Shown here one piece after another: positions 1 through 8,822 of a stretch of DNA of 64,000 nucleotides. Positions within the stretch are counted from its first letter, which is position 1. Every line of letters starts with the position of its first letter. The DNA comes from Levilactobacillus brevis (GTDB lineage Bacteria; Bacillota; Bacilli; Lactobacillales; Lactobacillaceae). Under the pieces are notes generated by a model. It was not told where the DNA came from. It saw nothing but the letters and a program-made list of their open reading frames with translations, and made no database searches. The position numbers and the translations under genes were made by a program. The DNA is taken from assembly GCA_003666485.1 (NCBI GenBank), contig CP032931.1:248001-312000 (forward strand), given 5' to 3'.

Positions 1-689
1 ACGCGGCTTTACAGCCAGCAATTTCGAAGAAGGTCAATGCACCCATTAAGTTAAAGGGTGCGGAAAATGTCCGTGACCTGGGTGGGTACAAGACCAAGAC
101 CGGTCAACGCGTGAAGAAGGACCGGTTATTACGGAGTGATTCACTGGATAAATTGACGAAGGCTGACACCAAGAAATTGGCTAAGAAGTACCATGTCAAA
201 GAGGTCTTTGACTTAAGAACCAAGTCACAGATTGCAGAAAAGCCAGACGTGAAGATTGCTGGTGCCAAGTACTTAGGGTCATCTATCTTGGGAACCAAGT
301 CCAACTACGATAACGATGACGAGGGCATGTACCGGGATATGGCCAACAAGCCAGCCGCAAAGAAGAGCTACCACAAGTTCTTAGTGGCTGCGGCCAAGAA
401 TAAGAAGGGCGCACTGTTATTCCACTGCTCCCACGGAATGGACCGGACGGGAACGTCAGCTGCCATTCTCTACACGATCCTCGGCGTTAGCAAGAAGGAT
501 ATTCAACGGGATTACTTACTGTCCAACACACAACTGAACGTGACGTGGGCCAAGCCAGACCTGTTGAACTTGTTCTACAGCGAAGTAAAGGGTCATTACG
601 GTTCCATGAACAACTACATTAAGAAGGGCTTAAAGATTACGCCAGCCCAAATCAAGCAGATCAAGGCCAACTACCTGACGAAGGCATAA
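1..689 (+). CDS. tyrosine protein phosphatase (Y_phosphatase3-type), 5' partial
   Basis: The reading frame is open from the window edge (first complete codon at base 3), so the true start lies upstream. An in-frame internal ATG or GTG should not be taken as the start because the conserved N-terminal motif ENVRDLGGY is encoded before them (bases 63-92). The catalytic P-loop is HCSHGMDRTG (Cys-x5-Arg) near base 424, as in bacterial dual-specificity/tyrosine phosphatases of the LipA/PtpB fold. Many Lys residues follow and no transmembrane segment is seen in the visible part. Lactobacillus relatives often carry an N-terminal signal peptide, which cannot be checked here. A strong terminator follows. 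The family call is secure; the substrate is unknown. Confidence 0.88.
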   Translation, partial: AALQPAISKKVNAPIKLKGAENVRDLGGYKTKTGQRVKKDRLLRSDSLDKLTKADTKKLAKKYHVKEVFDLRTKSQIAEKPDVKIAGAKYLGSSILGTKSNYDNDDEGMYRDMANKPAAKKSYHKFLVAAAKNKKGALLFHCSHGMDRTGTSAAILYTILGVSKKDIQRDYLLSNTQLNVTWAKPDLLNLFYSEVKGHYGSMNNYIKKGLKITPAQIKQIKANYLTKA

Positions 690-721
690 GTCCCTTGAAT
701 CGCTACTAATAAGACCAACAT

Positions 722-767
722 GGCAGTCCGCTTTCTCAGGTAATTTGAGAAAGCGGACTGCCTTTTA
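722..767 (+). terminator. Rho-independent terminator after the phosphatase gene
   Basis: A 16-bp perfect stem (GGCAGTCCGCTTTCTCA with its complement TGAGAAAGCGGACTGCC), a short AT-rich loop and a CTTTTAT tail lie 33 bp after the stop codon. Confidence 0.92.
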
Positions 768-980
768 TGCGGGCAATGATCACTTGGTTAAAACTGATAA
801 CTAATTAAGCCCCCTAATCACTGCTTTTCTCAAATATCGCGTATGATAGAGTCGATAGTAACGGTTGGTTAGTCAATTTGGGTTAACAAATTCGACTAAA
901 ACTAAGAGGAGGTTGGAAAAGGTAAGTTGCCAGTCATAATTTAGGATTTCGCTTGGGATAGTTAATCGTTATGCTATATA

Positions 981-994
981 TGTAAACGGTTACA
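981..994. promoter_or_regulatory. catabolite response element (cre) before the sugar cassette
   Basis: TGTAAACGGTTACA is a good, symmetric fit to the CcpA consensus TGWAARCGYTWNCA. It overlaps or follows a likely promoter (TTGGGA at 954-959, TATATG at 977-982, 17-bp spacing). CcpA bound here would block transcription of the downstream symporter/esterase/GH65 genes when glucose is present. The rest of 768-1037 shows no gene. Confidence 0.75.
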
Positions 995-1037
995 AGACGC
1001 TGATAGTACGGAAAAAGCTTTGGGGGAGGTAAGTATC

Positions 1038-2414
1038 ATGAGTAAAGCTCAGTTATGGAAACAACGAATCTTTTATGGGTCAACCGACCTAGCTGGAAAT
1101 TTGATTTGGCAAATTGTTGGGCTGTACCTGCTGTTCTACTACACCACGGTCATGGGCATCTCGCCTGCGTTTGTGGGGACTTTGTTCTTCGTGGTCAGAA
1201 TCATTGATGCCTTTGATGGTGTTGTTTATGGATTTTTGATTGACCACACCCACTCGAAATACGGGAAGGCGCGGCCGTACTTCTTATGGTTCGGGATTCC
1301 TTTAGGGATTTTGACCATGTTGCTGTTCTTCAATCCATCATTCGGTGGTAACAAGATCTTTCAGTTAGCTTGGATTTCAATTGTTTATACGTTATTCAGC
1401 TTAGTCTATTCTGGGGCTAACACGCCGATTACCGCCATTCTACCAAGCTTGACGAAGGATCCCGATGAACGGACCAACCTGGCGAGTGCACGGATGGTGA
1501 TGACCAATATCGGGACCGCAATTATCGGGGCGATTTCCTTGCCGATGGTCGCCAAATTAGGTGGTAAGGATGCTGAAAAACGCTGGATGATTTGGGGGAT
1601 CTTTATTGGGATTGCCATCATTGTTCTGTTTTTAGGGGCATTTGCCAACTTGCGTGAACAAGACGTTCAGGAGAACCGTGCCGAAGATGCGCCCGAGATT
1701 AAAGGCCATCTGTCAATTGGGGAATCTCTGAAAGGCGCGGCTAAGAACAAACCGTGGGTCACCTTGAGCCTGTGTTTCATCCTACTGCAAACGTTCTGGG
1801 TGATCCGGATGCAAACGGCGGTTTACTACCTGACCTACGTCTACCGGCGGGCTGATTTAGTTGGGGCCTTCAACGGGTTAGTGATTGTCGCCGTGATTGG
1901 GAATATCTCGATTCCATTCCTGAGTAAATTTATGAAGCACCGTAACGTCATGTTGCTGTCGATGGCCGTGTTCGCGGTTGGCGAAATCATCATGGACTTC
2001 AAGAGTATTCCGTTCTTGTTTGCCGGCAATATCATTGCGCTGATCGCCATGGGAGCGGCATTCTCCATTTCCTTCGTGATGATTGCGGACACGGTGGAAT
2101 ACGCCCGTTCTGAAATGCACATTGATGAACCCGGGATTCTTTCCTCCGTGCCAATGGTTGGTGCAAAGTTGGGCATGGGCTTTGGTGGTTTAGTTTCCGG
2201 CTGGCTGTTGTCTTGGGGTGGCTTCCAAGCCTCCGCTAAGATTCAAGGTGCCAAGGCACTGTTCGCCATTCGGACTAGCTTCGTTTGGCTGCCACTTATC
2301 CTGGCGTTGTCAATTCTGGTCATTCTGTTCTTCTTCTACCAATTGGATGAAGACGAGATTACTTCCGCTAAGGCCGTCAATACGGAAGCGTTAGACGATG
2401 ATGAAGATATTTAA
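1038..2414 (+). CDS. GPH-family sugar:cation symporter
   Basis: A 458-residue membrane protein with about 12 hydrophobic segments. The N-terminal half has the family signature of glycoside-pentoside-hexuronide transporters: an acidic DAFDG motif after helix 2 and GKARPY in the following loop (about residues 55-85). There is no PTS IIA-like C-terminal domain, so it is the short MelB/XylP-type form. The ATG at 1038 is preferred because GGGGGAGG sits 8 bases before it; an upstream in-frame TTG overlaps that ribosome binding site. The gene starts the cassette behind a cre site and overlaps the next gene by 17 bp. With a GH65 phosphorylase downstream it probably imports a disaccharide or glycoside; the exact sugar cannot be read from the sequence. 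Confidence 0.9.
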   Translation: MSKAQLWKQRIFYGSTDLAGNLIWQIVGLYLLFYYTTVMGISPAFVGTLFFVVRIIDAFDGVVYGFLIDHTHSKYGKARPYFLWFGIPLGILTMLLFFNPSFGGNKIFQLAWISIVYTLFSLVYSGANTPITAILPSLTKDPDERTNLASARMVMTNIGTAIIGAISLPMVAKLGGKDAEKRWMIWGIFIGIAIIVLFLGAFANLREQDVQENRAEDAPEIKGHLSIGESLKGAAKNKPWVTLSLCFILLQTFWVIRMQTAVYYLTYVYRRADLVGAFNGLVIVAVIGNISIPFLSKFMKHRNVMLLSMAVFAVGEIIMDFKSIPFLFAGNIIALIAMGAAFSISFVMIADTVEYARSEMHIDEPGILSSVPMVGAKLGMGFGGLVSGWLLSWGGFQASAKIQGAKALFAIRTSFVWLPLILALSILVILFFFYQLDEDEITSAKAVNTEALDDDEDI

Positions 2415-3231
2415 GTTAACGGTCGGCCAACCGGATTTCCCGGTGACCGTCACCGTCTATCAACCGGCCGCCATCGCTGATTTTAACCAGTCGCCGCGGT
2501 GGCCACTGGTGATTCTCCTACCGGGTGGCGGTTACCGGTTCTACATTGACCGCGAAAAGGAAGTCGTGGCCCTGCAGTATTTAGCGGCAGGGTATGCGGT
2601 CGCAATCGTGGCTTACCGCCTGGTTGATCAGCCACCGGTCTATCCGGCAGCGCTGTATCAATTGACCCACGTGGTCGCGGAATTTCATCAGCACGCCACG
2701 ACTTACGCGATTGATGCCCACCGAATCTTGCTAGTTGGTTTTTCAGCCGGCGGGCACCTGGCCGCATTGTACGCGGATCTGTGGCCGCAACTGGCCCAAA
2801 CGTGTCGGTTGCCTAGTGCGGACTGCGCCGTCCAAGCGCTGGTATTGGCCTATCCTGTGATTGGTCTACGCCTTGGTTGGCCGCCAGACTTGATGACGCG
2901 CCAAGCCATCAGCGGGACGTGGGACCTCACCGAAGCGGATCAGCTGGTCACGAGCCAGAATCCGCCGACGTTCATTTGGACCACGGCGACTGACGAATTG
3001 GTCCCGCCGCAAAATGCGCAGGCCTACGTTCAGGCCTTACAGCACGCGGGCGTGCCGGTGGCGGCGCACCTGTATCCGCACGGGCCACACGCGTTGAGCC
3101 TGGCCCGATTCATTACGGCGTTTCCGGCCGGTGCCACGCAGGAGGCCACGTTCGGTGACCGCTACGTCGAGCCGGCAGTGGCGACCTGGTTTGCGACGCA
3201 ATTGGCCTGGCTGCACCGGGTGTTGGGTTAA
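2398..3231 (+). CDS. alpha/beta hydrolase, carbohydrate-esterase-like
   Basis: A 277-residue cytoplasmic hydrolase of the BD-FAE/acetyl-esterase type. An oxyanion-hole motif PGGGY lies near residue 43, the nucleophile Ser116 is in GFSAGGH, a candidate Asp is in ATDELVPP and the His is in YPHGPHAL near the C-terminus, giving a complete Ser-Asp-His triad. No signal peptide is present. The start overlaps the last 17 bases of the symporter gene, so translation is probably coupled and only a weak ribosome binding site is seen. The context suggests removal of acyl groups from an imported esterified sugar; a general short-chain esterase is the alternative. Confidence 0.85.
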   Translation: MMKIFKLTVGQPDFPVTVTVYQPAAIADFNQSPRWPLVILLPGGGYRFYIDREKEVVALQYLAAGYAVAIVAYRLVDQPPVYPAALYQLTHVVAEFHQHATTYAIDAHRILLVGFSAGGHLAALYADLWPQLAQTCRLPSADCAVQALVLAYPVIGLRLGWPPDLMTRQAISGTWDLTEADQLVTSQNPPTFIWTTATDELVPPQNAQAYVQALQHAGVPVAAHLYPHGPHALSLARFITAFPAGATQEATFGDRYVEPAVATWFATQLAWLHRVLG

Positions 3232-3393
3232 CGGATAGGCAAGTCATTTGCGACGGTTTACATCAGTGAAATTCGGTGGTAAAACGTAGCCAAGAGCCCT
3301 GACGAATGGGGATTTACCAGGCATCACCGACTGCGTTAACGCATAATAAAAATCATTTCGGAGTAAAGCAGTTCATGAAAAGGGGTAGTCAAA

Positions 3394-4446
3394 ATGTTGA
3401 ATGATACGACAACCAAGCAGTCTTTGGGGTACAACGATGAGTTGCGACGACTGCAGAACATGCACGTGTCGAGCGTGGAAGATGGCGTGACCAGCTGGAT
3501 CAAGGAGCGAGACCCCATTCACACGTTTGAGCCGTTGGTTTGGGAAACTGTGGCTGAAATCGAAGAGAATCCGCAACTGCCAACAGATTTATTCAGTTTG
3601 CGGCAAGGGACGGAAACTTCGGGGCAACGGGACCTGACGAACGTGGAAATGAAAGTCGAAATGCAGCAGATTGTGTCCATGAACCGGCGGGTACGGGTGA
3701 TTCGCATCGCGCGGATGGACCGGTTGACGGCGGACAAGGCGCTGATTTATTTCCACGGCGGCGCTTACTATGGCGGGACGCCTGAAGATGTGTTGCTGGC
3801 CTTGAAGTTCGTGGCCGAACAAGCCAACTGTGTGGTGTACAACGTGGATTACGCGTTGGCGCCTGAACAAGCTTACCCAGCCGGCATTCTCGATGGGTTA
3901 GCCGTGGTTGCGGCCATGACCAAGTCCTATTCGGAGATTTCCTTAGGCGGCGACTCGGCTGGTGGGTCGATTGCCTTGGCCGTTAGCCAATTGTGCAAGT
4001 CCATGGGTATTTGTACGATTGCCAGTCACCTGCTGTTCTACCCGACCTTGATTCAGGGGTCCGACCTCAACGGACCGCTGTGGGATGACCGCAGTATTCC
4101 GATTATTGACGATCAGCGAGACGCGCTGCACCGCAGCTACCAGTTATTTGAACAGTTAGACACGATTATGAGTGGGTATTACGTGGCGGATCAGTCGCTA
4201 GACTTGACGGCGCCGCTGCTCTCACCACTGCTGGCGGACCCAAGTATTTTCCACAAGGTCACGGTGTTGGTCGGCGAGTACGATCCGTTCCGGCTACAAG
4301 ATGAAGCCTTTATCAAGAAGGTCGGCCAGGCCAACGACGACGCGACTTACTTCCGCTATGGCGGCATCAGCCACGCCTTCCTGAACTTCACGGGAAACGT
4401 ACCAGCGGTGGAAGACGCCTTAGCGACGGCTGCACGATTGATTTAA
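3394..4446 (+). CDS. alpha/beta hydrolase, HSL/Aes-type esterase
   Basis: A 350-residue hydrolase of the hormone-sensitive-lipase family. The oxyanion motif YFHGGAYYGG is followed by the nucleophile elbow GGDSAGG (Ser188), an Asp in GEYDPFR and a His in ISHAF, so the triad is complete. It has an N-terminal extension of about 100 residues, no signal peptide, and its ATG follows AAGGGGTAG. It lies between the first esterase (162-bp gap without a gene) and GH65 (22-bp gap). Two unrelated-subfamily esterases in one sugar cassette suggests deacylation of an acylated oligosaccharide or glycoside, but this is inference. Confidence 0.86.
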   Translation: MLNDTTTKQSLGYNDELRRLQNMHVSSVEDGVTSWIKERDPIHTFEPLVWETVAEIEENPQLPTDLFSLRQGTETSGQRDLTNVEMKVEMQQIVSMNRRVRVIRIARMDRLTADKALIYFHGGAYYGGTPEDVLLALKFVAEQANCVVYNVDYALAPEQAYPAGILDGLAVVAAMTKSYSEISLGGDSAGGSIALAVSQLCKSMGICTIASHLLFYPTLIQGSDLNGPLWDDRSIPIIDDQRDALHRSYQLFEQLDTIMSGYYVADQSLDLTAPLLSPLLADPSIFHKVTVLVGEYDPFRLQDEAFIKKVGQANDDATYFRYGGISHAFLNFTGNVPAVEDALATAARLI

Positions 4447-4468
4447 GAGTTATTGGGGGGAGATTATT

Positions 4469-6673
4469 TTGACTTTACGCGACTACCATTTAACGTTACG
4501 CGACGTAGCAGATCACCAACCGGAATACCTGGAAACGGTGTTCTCGCTAGCCAATGGGCATTTCGGCGTCCGCGCCAATGACCCGATCACGGGCAATCCC
4601 ATTACGGGGACGCTCATCAATGGGTTCTACGAAACGTCGCCCATCACGTACGGGGAAGCCGGTATCGGCTACGCCACCCAGAACCAAACGATTCTAAATT
4701 TACCTGACCTGCGCCACATTCACGTGGCTACGGCGACGGGCCATGACTTCACGACCAGTGAGCGGACCGGTGCTGACCTGGATTTGTCGACCGGTGCGTT
4801 GGTGGAACATTACACGTTAAAAACCTTGCAAGGCGAAACGATTACGTTGACGATGAAGTCAGCCATTGGCCAGACGCAAACGGAATTCTGGGCCGCCAGT
4901 TACCAGTTCACGGCGGACAACTACTCGGGGGGATTGGTCGTCAGCAAGGCCATCGCAGTACCAGCGGAAGCAGAAGCGATTGCGTCTGCCGACCCACGGA
5001 AGACGCGGATGGCGGGCTTACCGTTGTGTGAGACCAAATTTGTCAGTCACAATCTGCAGCGCTATCACGTGAAGACCCGGCAGACGAAGCAGACCGTGAC
5101 GATTTACCTGGGGAGTCTCACCGAGGGGAGTAGCCTGTTGCGGCAGGCAATCGACCTGAGTGACGACAGCGACCACACCCTGAGCTACGAGGTCTATGTG
5201 GGCAAGATGGGCCAGCAAAACACCATTGACCCGGCCGCACCGTTCATGGCCAATTCCTTGTCGGCGTTGTTGGCGGACAGTCGCGACTTCTGGCAGGACG
5301 TCTGGAATCGCAGTGAAGTCACGGTTGGCGGCAATGATGAGCTGGACTTAGCGATTCACTATAATCTGTTCCAACTGAATCAAGCTGCCGGTCGAGATGG
5401 GCGCACCAACATTGCGGCCAAGGGCCTGAGCGGGTCGGGCTACGAAGGCCACTACTTCTGGGACACGGAAATGTACATGCTGCCGTACTTCATTTACACG
5501 AATCAAAAGATGGCCCGGCAACTCCTGTTGTACCGCTATCAAACGCTGCCCAAGGCACGGCAACGGGCCCGGGCACTGGGCGTTTCGCAAGGCGCGCTCT
5601 TTGCTTGGCGGACCATCAACGGGGAAGAGGCCTCGGCCTACTTCCCAGCAGGGACCGCGCAGTACCACATCGACGCAGACATTGCCTACGCTGTGGGCAA
5701 GTACTACGAGATTACTCGTGACATTGACTTCATTGAACAATGTGGCTTTGAAATGGTCTTGGAAACGGCGCATTTCTGGGAAGCGTTCGGCTCCTGGCAT
5801 CAGGTGGGAACGCAGAACCGGTTTGAATTTCACACGGTGACTGGCCCTGACGAGTATACGGCGCTGGTCAATAACAACTACTACACGAATCGGTTAGCCA
5901 AGCATAATTTTGAACTCGTTACTTATTTGGCACATGAAATCTTGAAGGATGATCCGAATGGCTTGAAAAAATTTGGCATTGGCCTATCTGATCTGGACGT
6001 CTTCGACAACTTGGCCCAGCACGTTTACCTGCCGTACAGCCAAGAACTGCGGATCAACGAGCAGGATGACAGCTTCTTGAGCAAGCCGCGGTGGCCAGTT
6101 GACCGCTCGACGCCAGAGAACTTCCCGCTGTTACTGCACTACCACCCGCTGACGATTTACCGGTACCAAATTGCCAAGCAAGCCGACACGTTGCTGGCGG
6201 ACTACCTGTTCCCAGAGGACCTGTCCGTGTCGCAGTTAAAGCGGGAATACCACTACTATGAAGGCGTCACGACCCATGATTCCTCGTTGTCGCGGTCGAT
6301 CTTCAGCATTTTGGCCGCACGGATGGGGGACCCAGAAAAGGCCTACCACTACTTCATGGATACGGCGCAAATGGACCTGGTGAACCTGCAGAAGAACACG
6401 GCGGATGGCTTACATTTGGCCAATCTCGGTGGCAGTTGGTTGGCACTGGTGGCCGGCTTCTCGGGCTTCTACGTCCAAAATGAAGTCGTTCACTTCGCCA
6501 ATCATTTGCCGAAGGAACTCACCCGCTTGACTTACCGCATGAAGATTGCGGAAAGCGTTTTGGAAATTGAACTGACGGCGACGACCACCAACGTCACGGT
6601 CATCAGCGGCCCCATCCCAACGTATGGGGTCAGCGTGAATGGTCATCTGATCTCGCTGGAAAAGGTCGTTTAG
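4469..6673 (+). CDS. glycoside hydrolase family 65 phosphorylase (maltose-phosphorylase-like)
   Basis: A 734-residue GH65 protein, close to the usual length of maltose, kojibiose and nigerose phosphorylases. Family marks are GYEGHYFWDTEMY near residue 330, the general acid Glu462 in GPDEYT, and NTADGLHLANLGGSW near 640. The start is a TTG with GGGGGGAG 7 bases upstream; no earlier ATG exists. The enzyme would split a disaccharide with phosphate to beta-glucose 1-phosphate and a sugar. A beta-phosphoglucomutase gene, the usual partner, is not next to it, so that step must be encoded elsewhere. Specificity within GH65 cannot be assigned. Confidence 0.9.
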   Translation: MTLRDYHLTLRDVADHQPEYLETVFSLANGHFGVRANDPITGNPITGTLINGFYETSPITYGEAGIGYATQNQTILNLPDLRHIHVATATGHDFTTSERTGADLDLSTGALVEHYTLKTLQGETITLTMKSAIGQTQTEFWAASYQFTADNYSGGLVVSKAIAVPAEAEAIASADPRKTRMAGLPLCETKFVSHNLQRYHVKTRQTKQTVTIYLGSLTEGSSLLRQAIDLSDDSDHTLSYEVYVGKMGQQNTIDPAAPFMANSLSALLADSRDFWQDVWNRSEVTVGGNDELDLAIHYNLFQLNQAAGRDGRTNIAAKGLSGSGYEGHYFWDTEMYMLPYFIYTNQKMARQLLLYRYQTLPKARQRARALGVSQGALFAWRTINGEEASAYFPAGTAQYHIDADIAYAVGKYYEITRDIDFIEQCGFEMVLETAHFWEAFGSWHQVGTQNRFEFHTVTGPDEYTALVNNNYYTNRLAKHNFELVTYLAHEILKDDPNGLKKFGIGLSDLDVFDNLAQHVYLPYSQELRINEQDDSFLSKPRWPVDRSTPENFPLLLHYHPLTIYRYQIAKQADTLLADYLFPEDLSVSQLKREYHYYEGVTTHDSSLSRSIFSILAARMGDPEKAYHYFMDTAQMDLVNLQKNTADGLHLANLGGSWLALVAGFSGFYVQNEVVHFANHLPKELTRLTYRMKIAESVLEIELTATTTNVTVISGPIPTYGVSVNGHLISLEKVV

Positions 6674-6698
6674 GGGATACGCAAGTAGAATAGAAATG

Positions 6699-6743
6699 AA
6701 AAGCAGCTGCTCCAGCGAGGTTGTCGTTGGGGTGGCTGCTTTT
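6699..6743. terminator. bidirectional terminator
   Basis: AAAAGCAGC and GCTGCTTTT form the outer stem, extended inward with G-U pairs. The A-run and T-run on either side make it usable for GH65 (+) and for the convergent small exported protein gene (-). Confidence 0.8.
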
Positions 6744-6750
6744 GGGTGGT

Positions 6751-7245
6751 CTATTTGACGCGGTAATAATAGCGAATGGCGTGTTGCGTTGGGTGCTTGG
6801 GGTTAAAAGTGGGGTAGTAATTACGCAGTGCAGTCCGATTGTGGTGCTTGACCTTCTTGAGTAAGTATTCATCGTTACTTTGGCTCAGACCAACGGACCA
6901 GTACCCCTTGGCATTCTTGTGGTTACTGGCCATGAGGCTAGGAATGCCCAAACCTTTGGTGATTTTATTGCCACGGGCTGTATAGGAAGTAGCCGCACTC
7001 TTGTGACCGTTCTTATGGTAATTGGTGACGGTCAGCGTGTACTTCGTGATTCTCAGACGGCGCTTAAAATGGTTGGTCGAGTTACGGGCTAACCAAGTTC
7101 CGCGAATCGACTTGGGCGTGGTTACGTAGTCATGGTGCGCGGCCGCGGCTGGTGTGGCGGGAGCAATGGTCCCGATCGTGATGAGGGTGAGGCCTATAGT
7201 TCCCATAGCTAGCAGGATTAGCAATGTAGATTTGAGCAATTTCAT
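6751..7245 (-). CDS. small exported protein, P-K-x-I-R-G family
   Basis: A 164-residue protein of unknown function with a clear Sec signal peptide (Lys start, long hydrophobic core, cleavage near ATPAAAA). The mature part is small, very basic and rich in His, Lys, Tyr and Asn. Just after the signal peptide it has TPKSIRGTW, which recurs as TPKQLRGMY and FPKRFRGTW in the two exported proteins at 10.5-11.4 kb. The ATG is preceded by GAGGAGG. The other two copies are on the opposite strand and separated by three genes, so they are dispersed paralogues. A lipocalin-like beta fold is possible but unproved. Confidence 0.8.
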   Translation of the reverse strand: MKLLKSTLLILLAMGTIGLTLITIGTIAPATPAAAAHHDYVTTPKSIRGTWLARNSTNHFKRRLRITKYTLTVTNYHKNGHKSAATSYTARGNKITKGLGIPSLMASNHKNAKGYWSVGLSQSNDEYLLKKVKHHNRTALRNYYPTFNPKHPTQHAIRYYYRVK

Positions 7246-7470
7246 GGTGACGCCTCCTCAGATGATAGGCCAAGTATACCATAGGAAACGAAATTCTCGG
7301 GAAATTAAAAAGAGGATTGACCATTGGAACTAAGATTGTGTACGGGGGTTAAGGCACATTGTTTTGCAATGACGCGTTTGCTGAAAATGATGGTGTGAAC
7401 TGCCTTTGTCACCTGGTCATATTGTATGAGGTGAGCTAGTAATCTAAACCACGTATGGTATACTAATTTC

Positions 7471-8607
7471 ATGAAAAATCGGGCAGTAATCCCAGAAGAT
7501 GGCCTGCCTGAGATTGGAGACCAACGCTTCATGAATGACGTTATCGACTACTTCCAGTCCATTAAGATTCGGGGGATGGGCTGGATTTTATTAGGTTGCT
7601 TATATTTATTCGCCAACCAACCCCTCCTGATCATCGTCTACCTCTACATCGCGGTGGTGATGGTCTTACGCACCTGGCTGGCCCGCTTCCCCCATTTAGC
7701 TAAAATTGGCCTGACGGTGGTGTACGCGCTTTTGATGGCGATTCAGATTGTCTTCGTGTCGGTCGGCGTCTTTCCGTTGCGGGGCACCTTTCCCGCTTAT
7801 CTGCTAGCCAAACTCGTTGGCGTAATGCTGGTCGTACTCCCGCTGTGGGTGGAACGCTTCGTGACGACCAATGACCAAACGGCGTTTTACCTGCCAACAG
7901 TAGAGGAAGCGACCGCGGTCAGCTTCGATGAGTTGCGGCAAAGCGCCGACAAGCTCAGTGACCTCCTCAACACTGCCGCTGAGGCCAAGGACAAGGTGTC
8001 CGTTGACCACGTGAAGACGATCATTGAAGATTTGCCGCGGCACAGTGCCGTGCATTACATCAACCACGGGACCCTGACGCCGGCGTACTTTGAGGCGGTA
8101 GAGGCCACGATGGCAGATTCACGACTTTACTTAGCTGTGTCCAATACTGGGAGTGCGGCCAGTGAGATGATCTCGGTTTTTACGCGCAAACAGTTTAATC
8201 ACGTGTCACTGGCATTTGACCGGGAATTGGCGACGATTATCAGCTACAACGGGGGCGATAACGTCTACCCACCGGGGATGAATGCCAAGACGCTGGCGTT
8301 CTTCCATCAAAAGGCGGGGGCCTCGATTCTGGTTTACAGTTTACCAGTGACGGCTGCGCAAAAGCACTTTGTGGCCGATAAGATTGCCGAAATCAATCGC
8401 GAAGGCAGTGCGTATAACATGGTTGGGCTGGTGTCCAAGCACTCTGCGAAACCCAACATCATGTTCTGCTCGCAGTTCGTCTACACGATGCTCAAGCAGG
8501 CCGGCGTGGCCTATTTCGACATGAAGCCCGGAGAGGTCCGGCCGACGGATTTGATTGAACAGGATTATTATAAAAAATTGAAATTTGAATATGAATTAAA
8601 ATTTTAA
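7471..8607 (+). CDS. membrane protein with C-terminal permuted NlpC/P60 (YiiX-like) domain
   Basis: A 378-residue protein. The N-terminal part has about four hydrophobic helices (residues about 28-135), then a linker. The C-terminal 170 residues have the order His (FNHVSLAFD, His244) before Cys (MFCSQFVY, Cys333), which is the circularly permuted papain-like layout of YiiX/LRAT-type hydrolases. Such enzymes cut amide or thioester bonds, often of cell-wall peptides or lipids. The ATG is a plausible start but has only a weak ribosome binding site. It stands alone, followed by a strong terminator. The assignment rests on motif order, so the domain call is moderate and the substrate unknown. Confidence 0.65.
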   Translation: MKNRAVIPEDGLPEIGDQRFMNDVIDYFQSIKIRGMGWILLGCLYLFANQPLLIIVYLYIAVVMVLRTWLARFPHLAKIGLTVVYALLMAIQIVFVSVGVFPLRGTFPAYLLAKLVGVMLVVLPLWVERFVTTNDQTAFYLPTVEEATAVSFDELRQSADKLSDLLNTAAEAKDKVSVDHVKTIIEDLPRHSAVHYINHGTLTPAYFEAVEATMADSRLYLAVSNTGSAASEMISVFTRKQFNHVSLAFDRELATIISYNGGDNVYPPGMNAKTLAFFHQKAGASILVYSLPVTAAQKHFVADKIAEINREGSAYNMVGLVSKHSAKPNIMFCSQFVYTMLKQAGVAYFDMKPGEVRPTDLIEQDYYKKLKFEYELKF

Positions 8608-8621
8608 TCGGAGTCAATGAG

Positions 8622-8659
8622 GTGTGTCGCCAACAGTCAGTTGGTTACACACTTTTTTT
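8622..8659 (+). terminator. Rho-independent terminator
   Basis: GTGTGT-CGCCAAC and GTTGGTT-ACACAC form a stem followed by seven T residues. Confidence 0.9.
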
Positions 8660-8730
8660 GGCGGCTTGTAAGCGTGACGGGTCATAAAATAAGCGTTGTG
8701 CTCCGCAGAACTTTATGATAAATTTATATC

Positions 8731-8744
8731 TGTAAGCGCTTGCT
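8731..8744. promoter_or_regulatory. probable cre site before the exported histidine phosphatase
   Basis: TGTAAGCGCTTGCT matches 13 of 14 positions of the CcpA consensus. It lies 79 bp before the start codon of the next gene, in a region otherwise free of genes, so catabolite control of that gene is plausible. Confidence 0.55.
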
Positions 8745-8822
8745 AAAACGTTTAACCTATCTGGATAAACCGGCAATTTTAGTGTGTGTCTTATAATTTT
8801 ATACATATTACGGAGGAGATTC

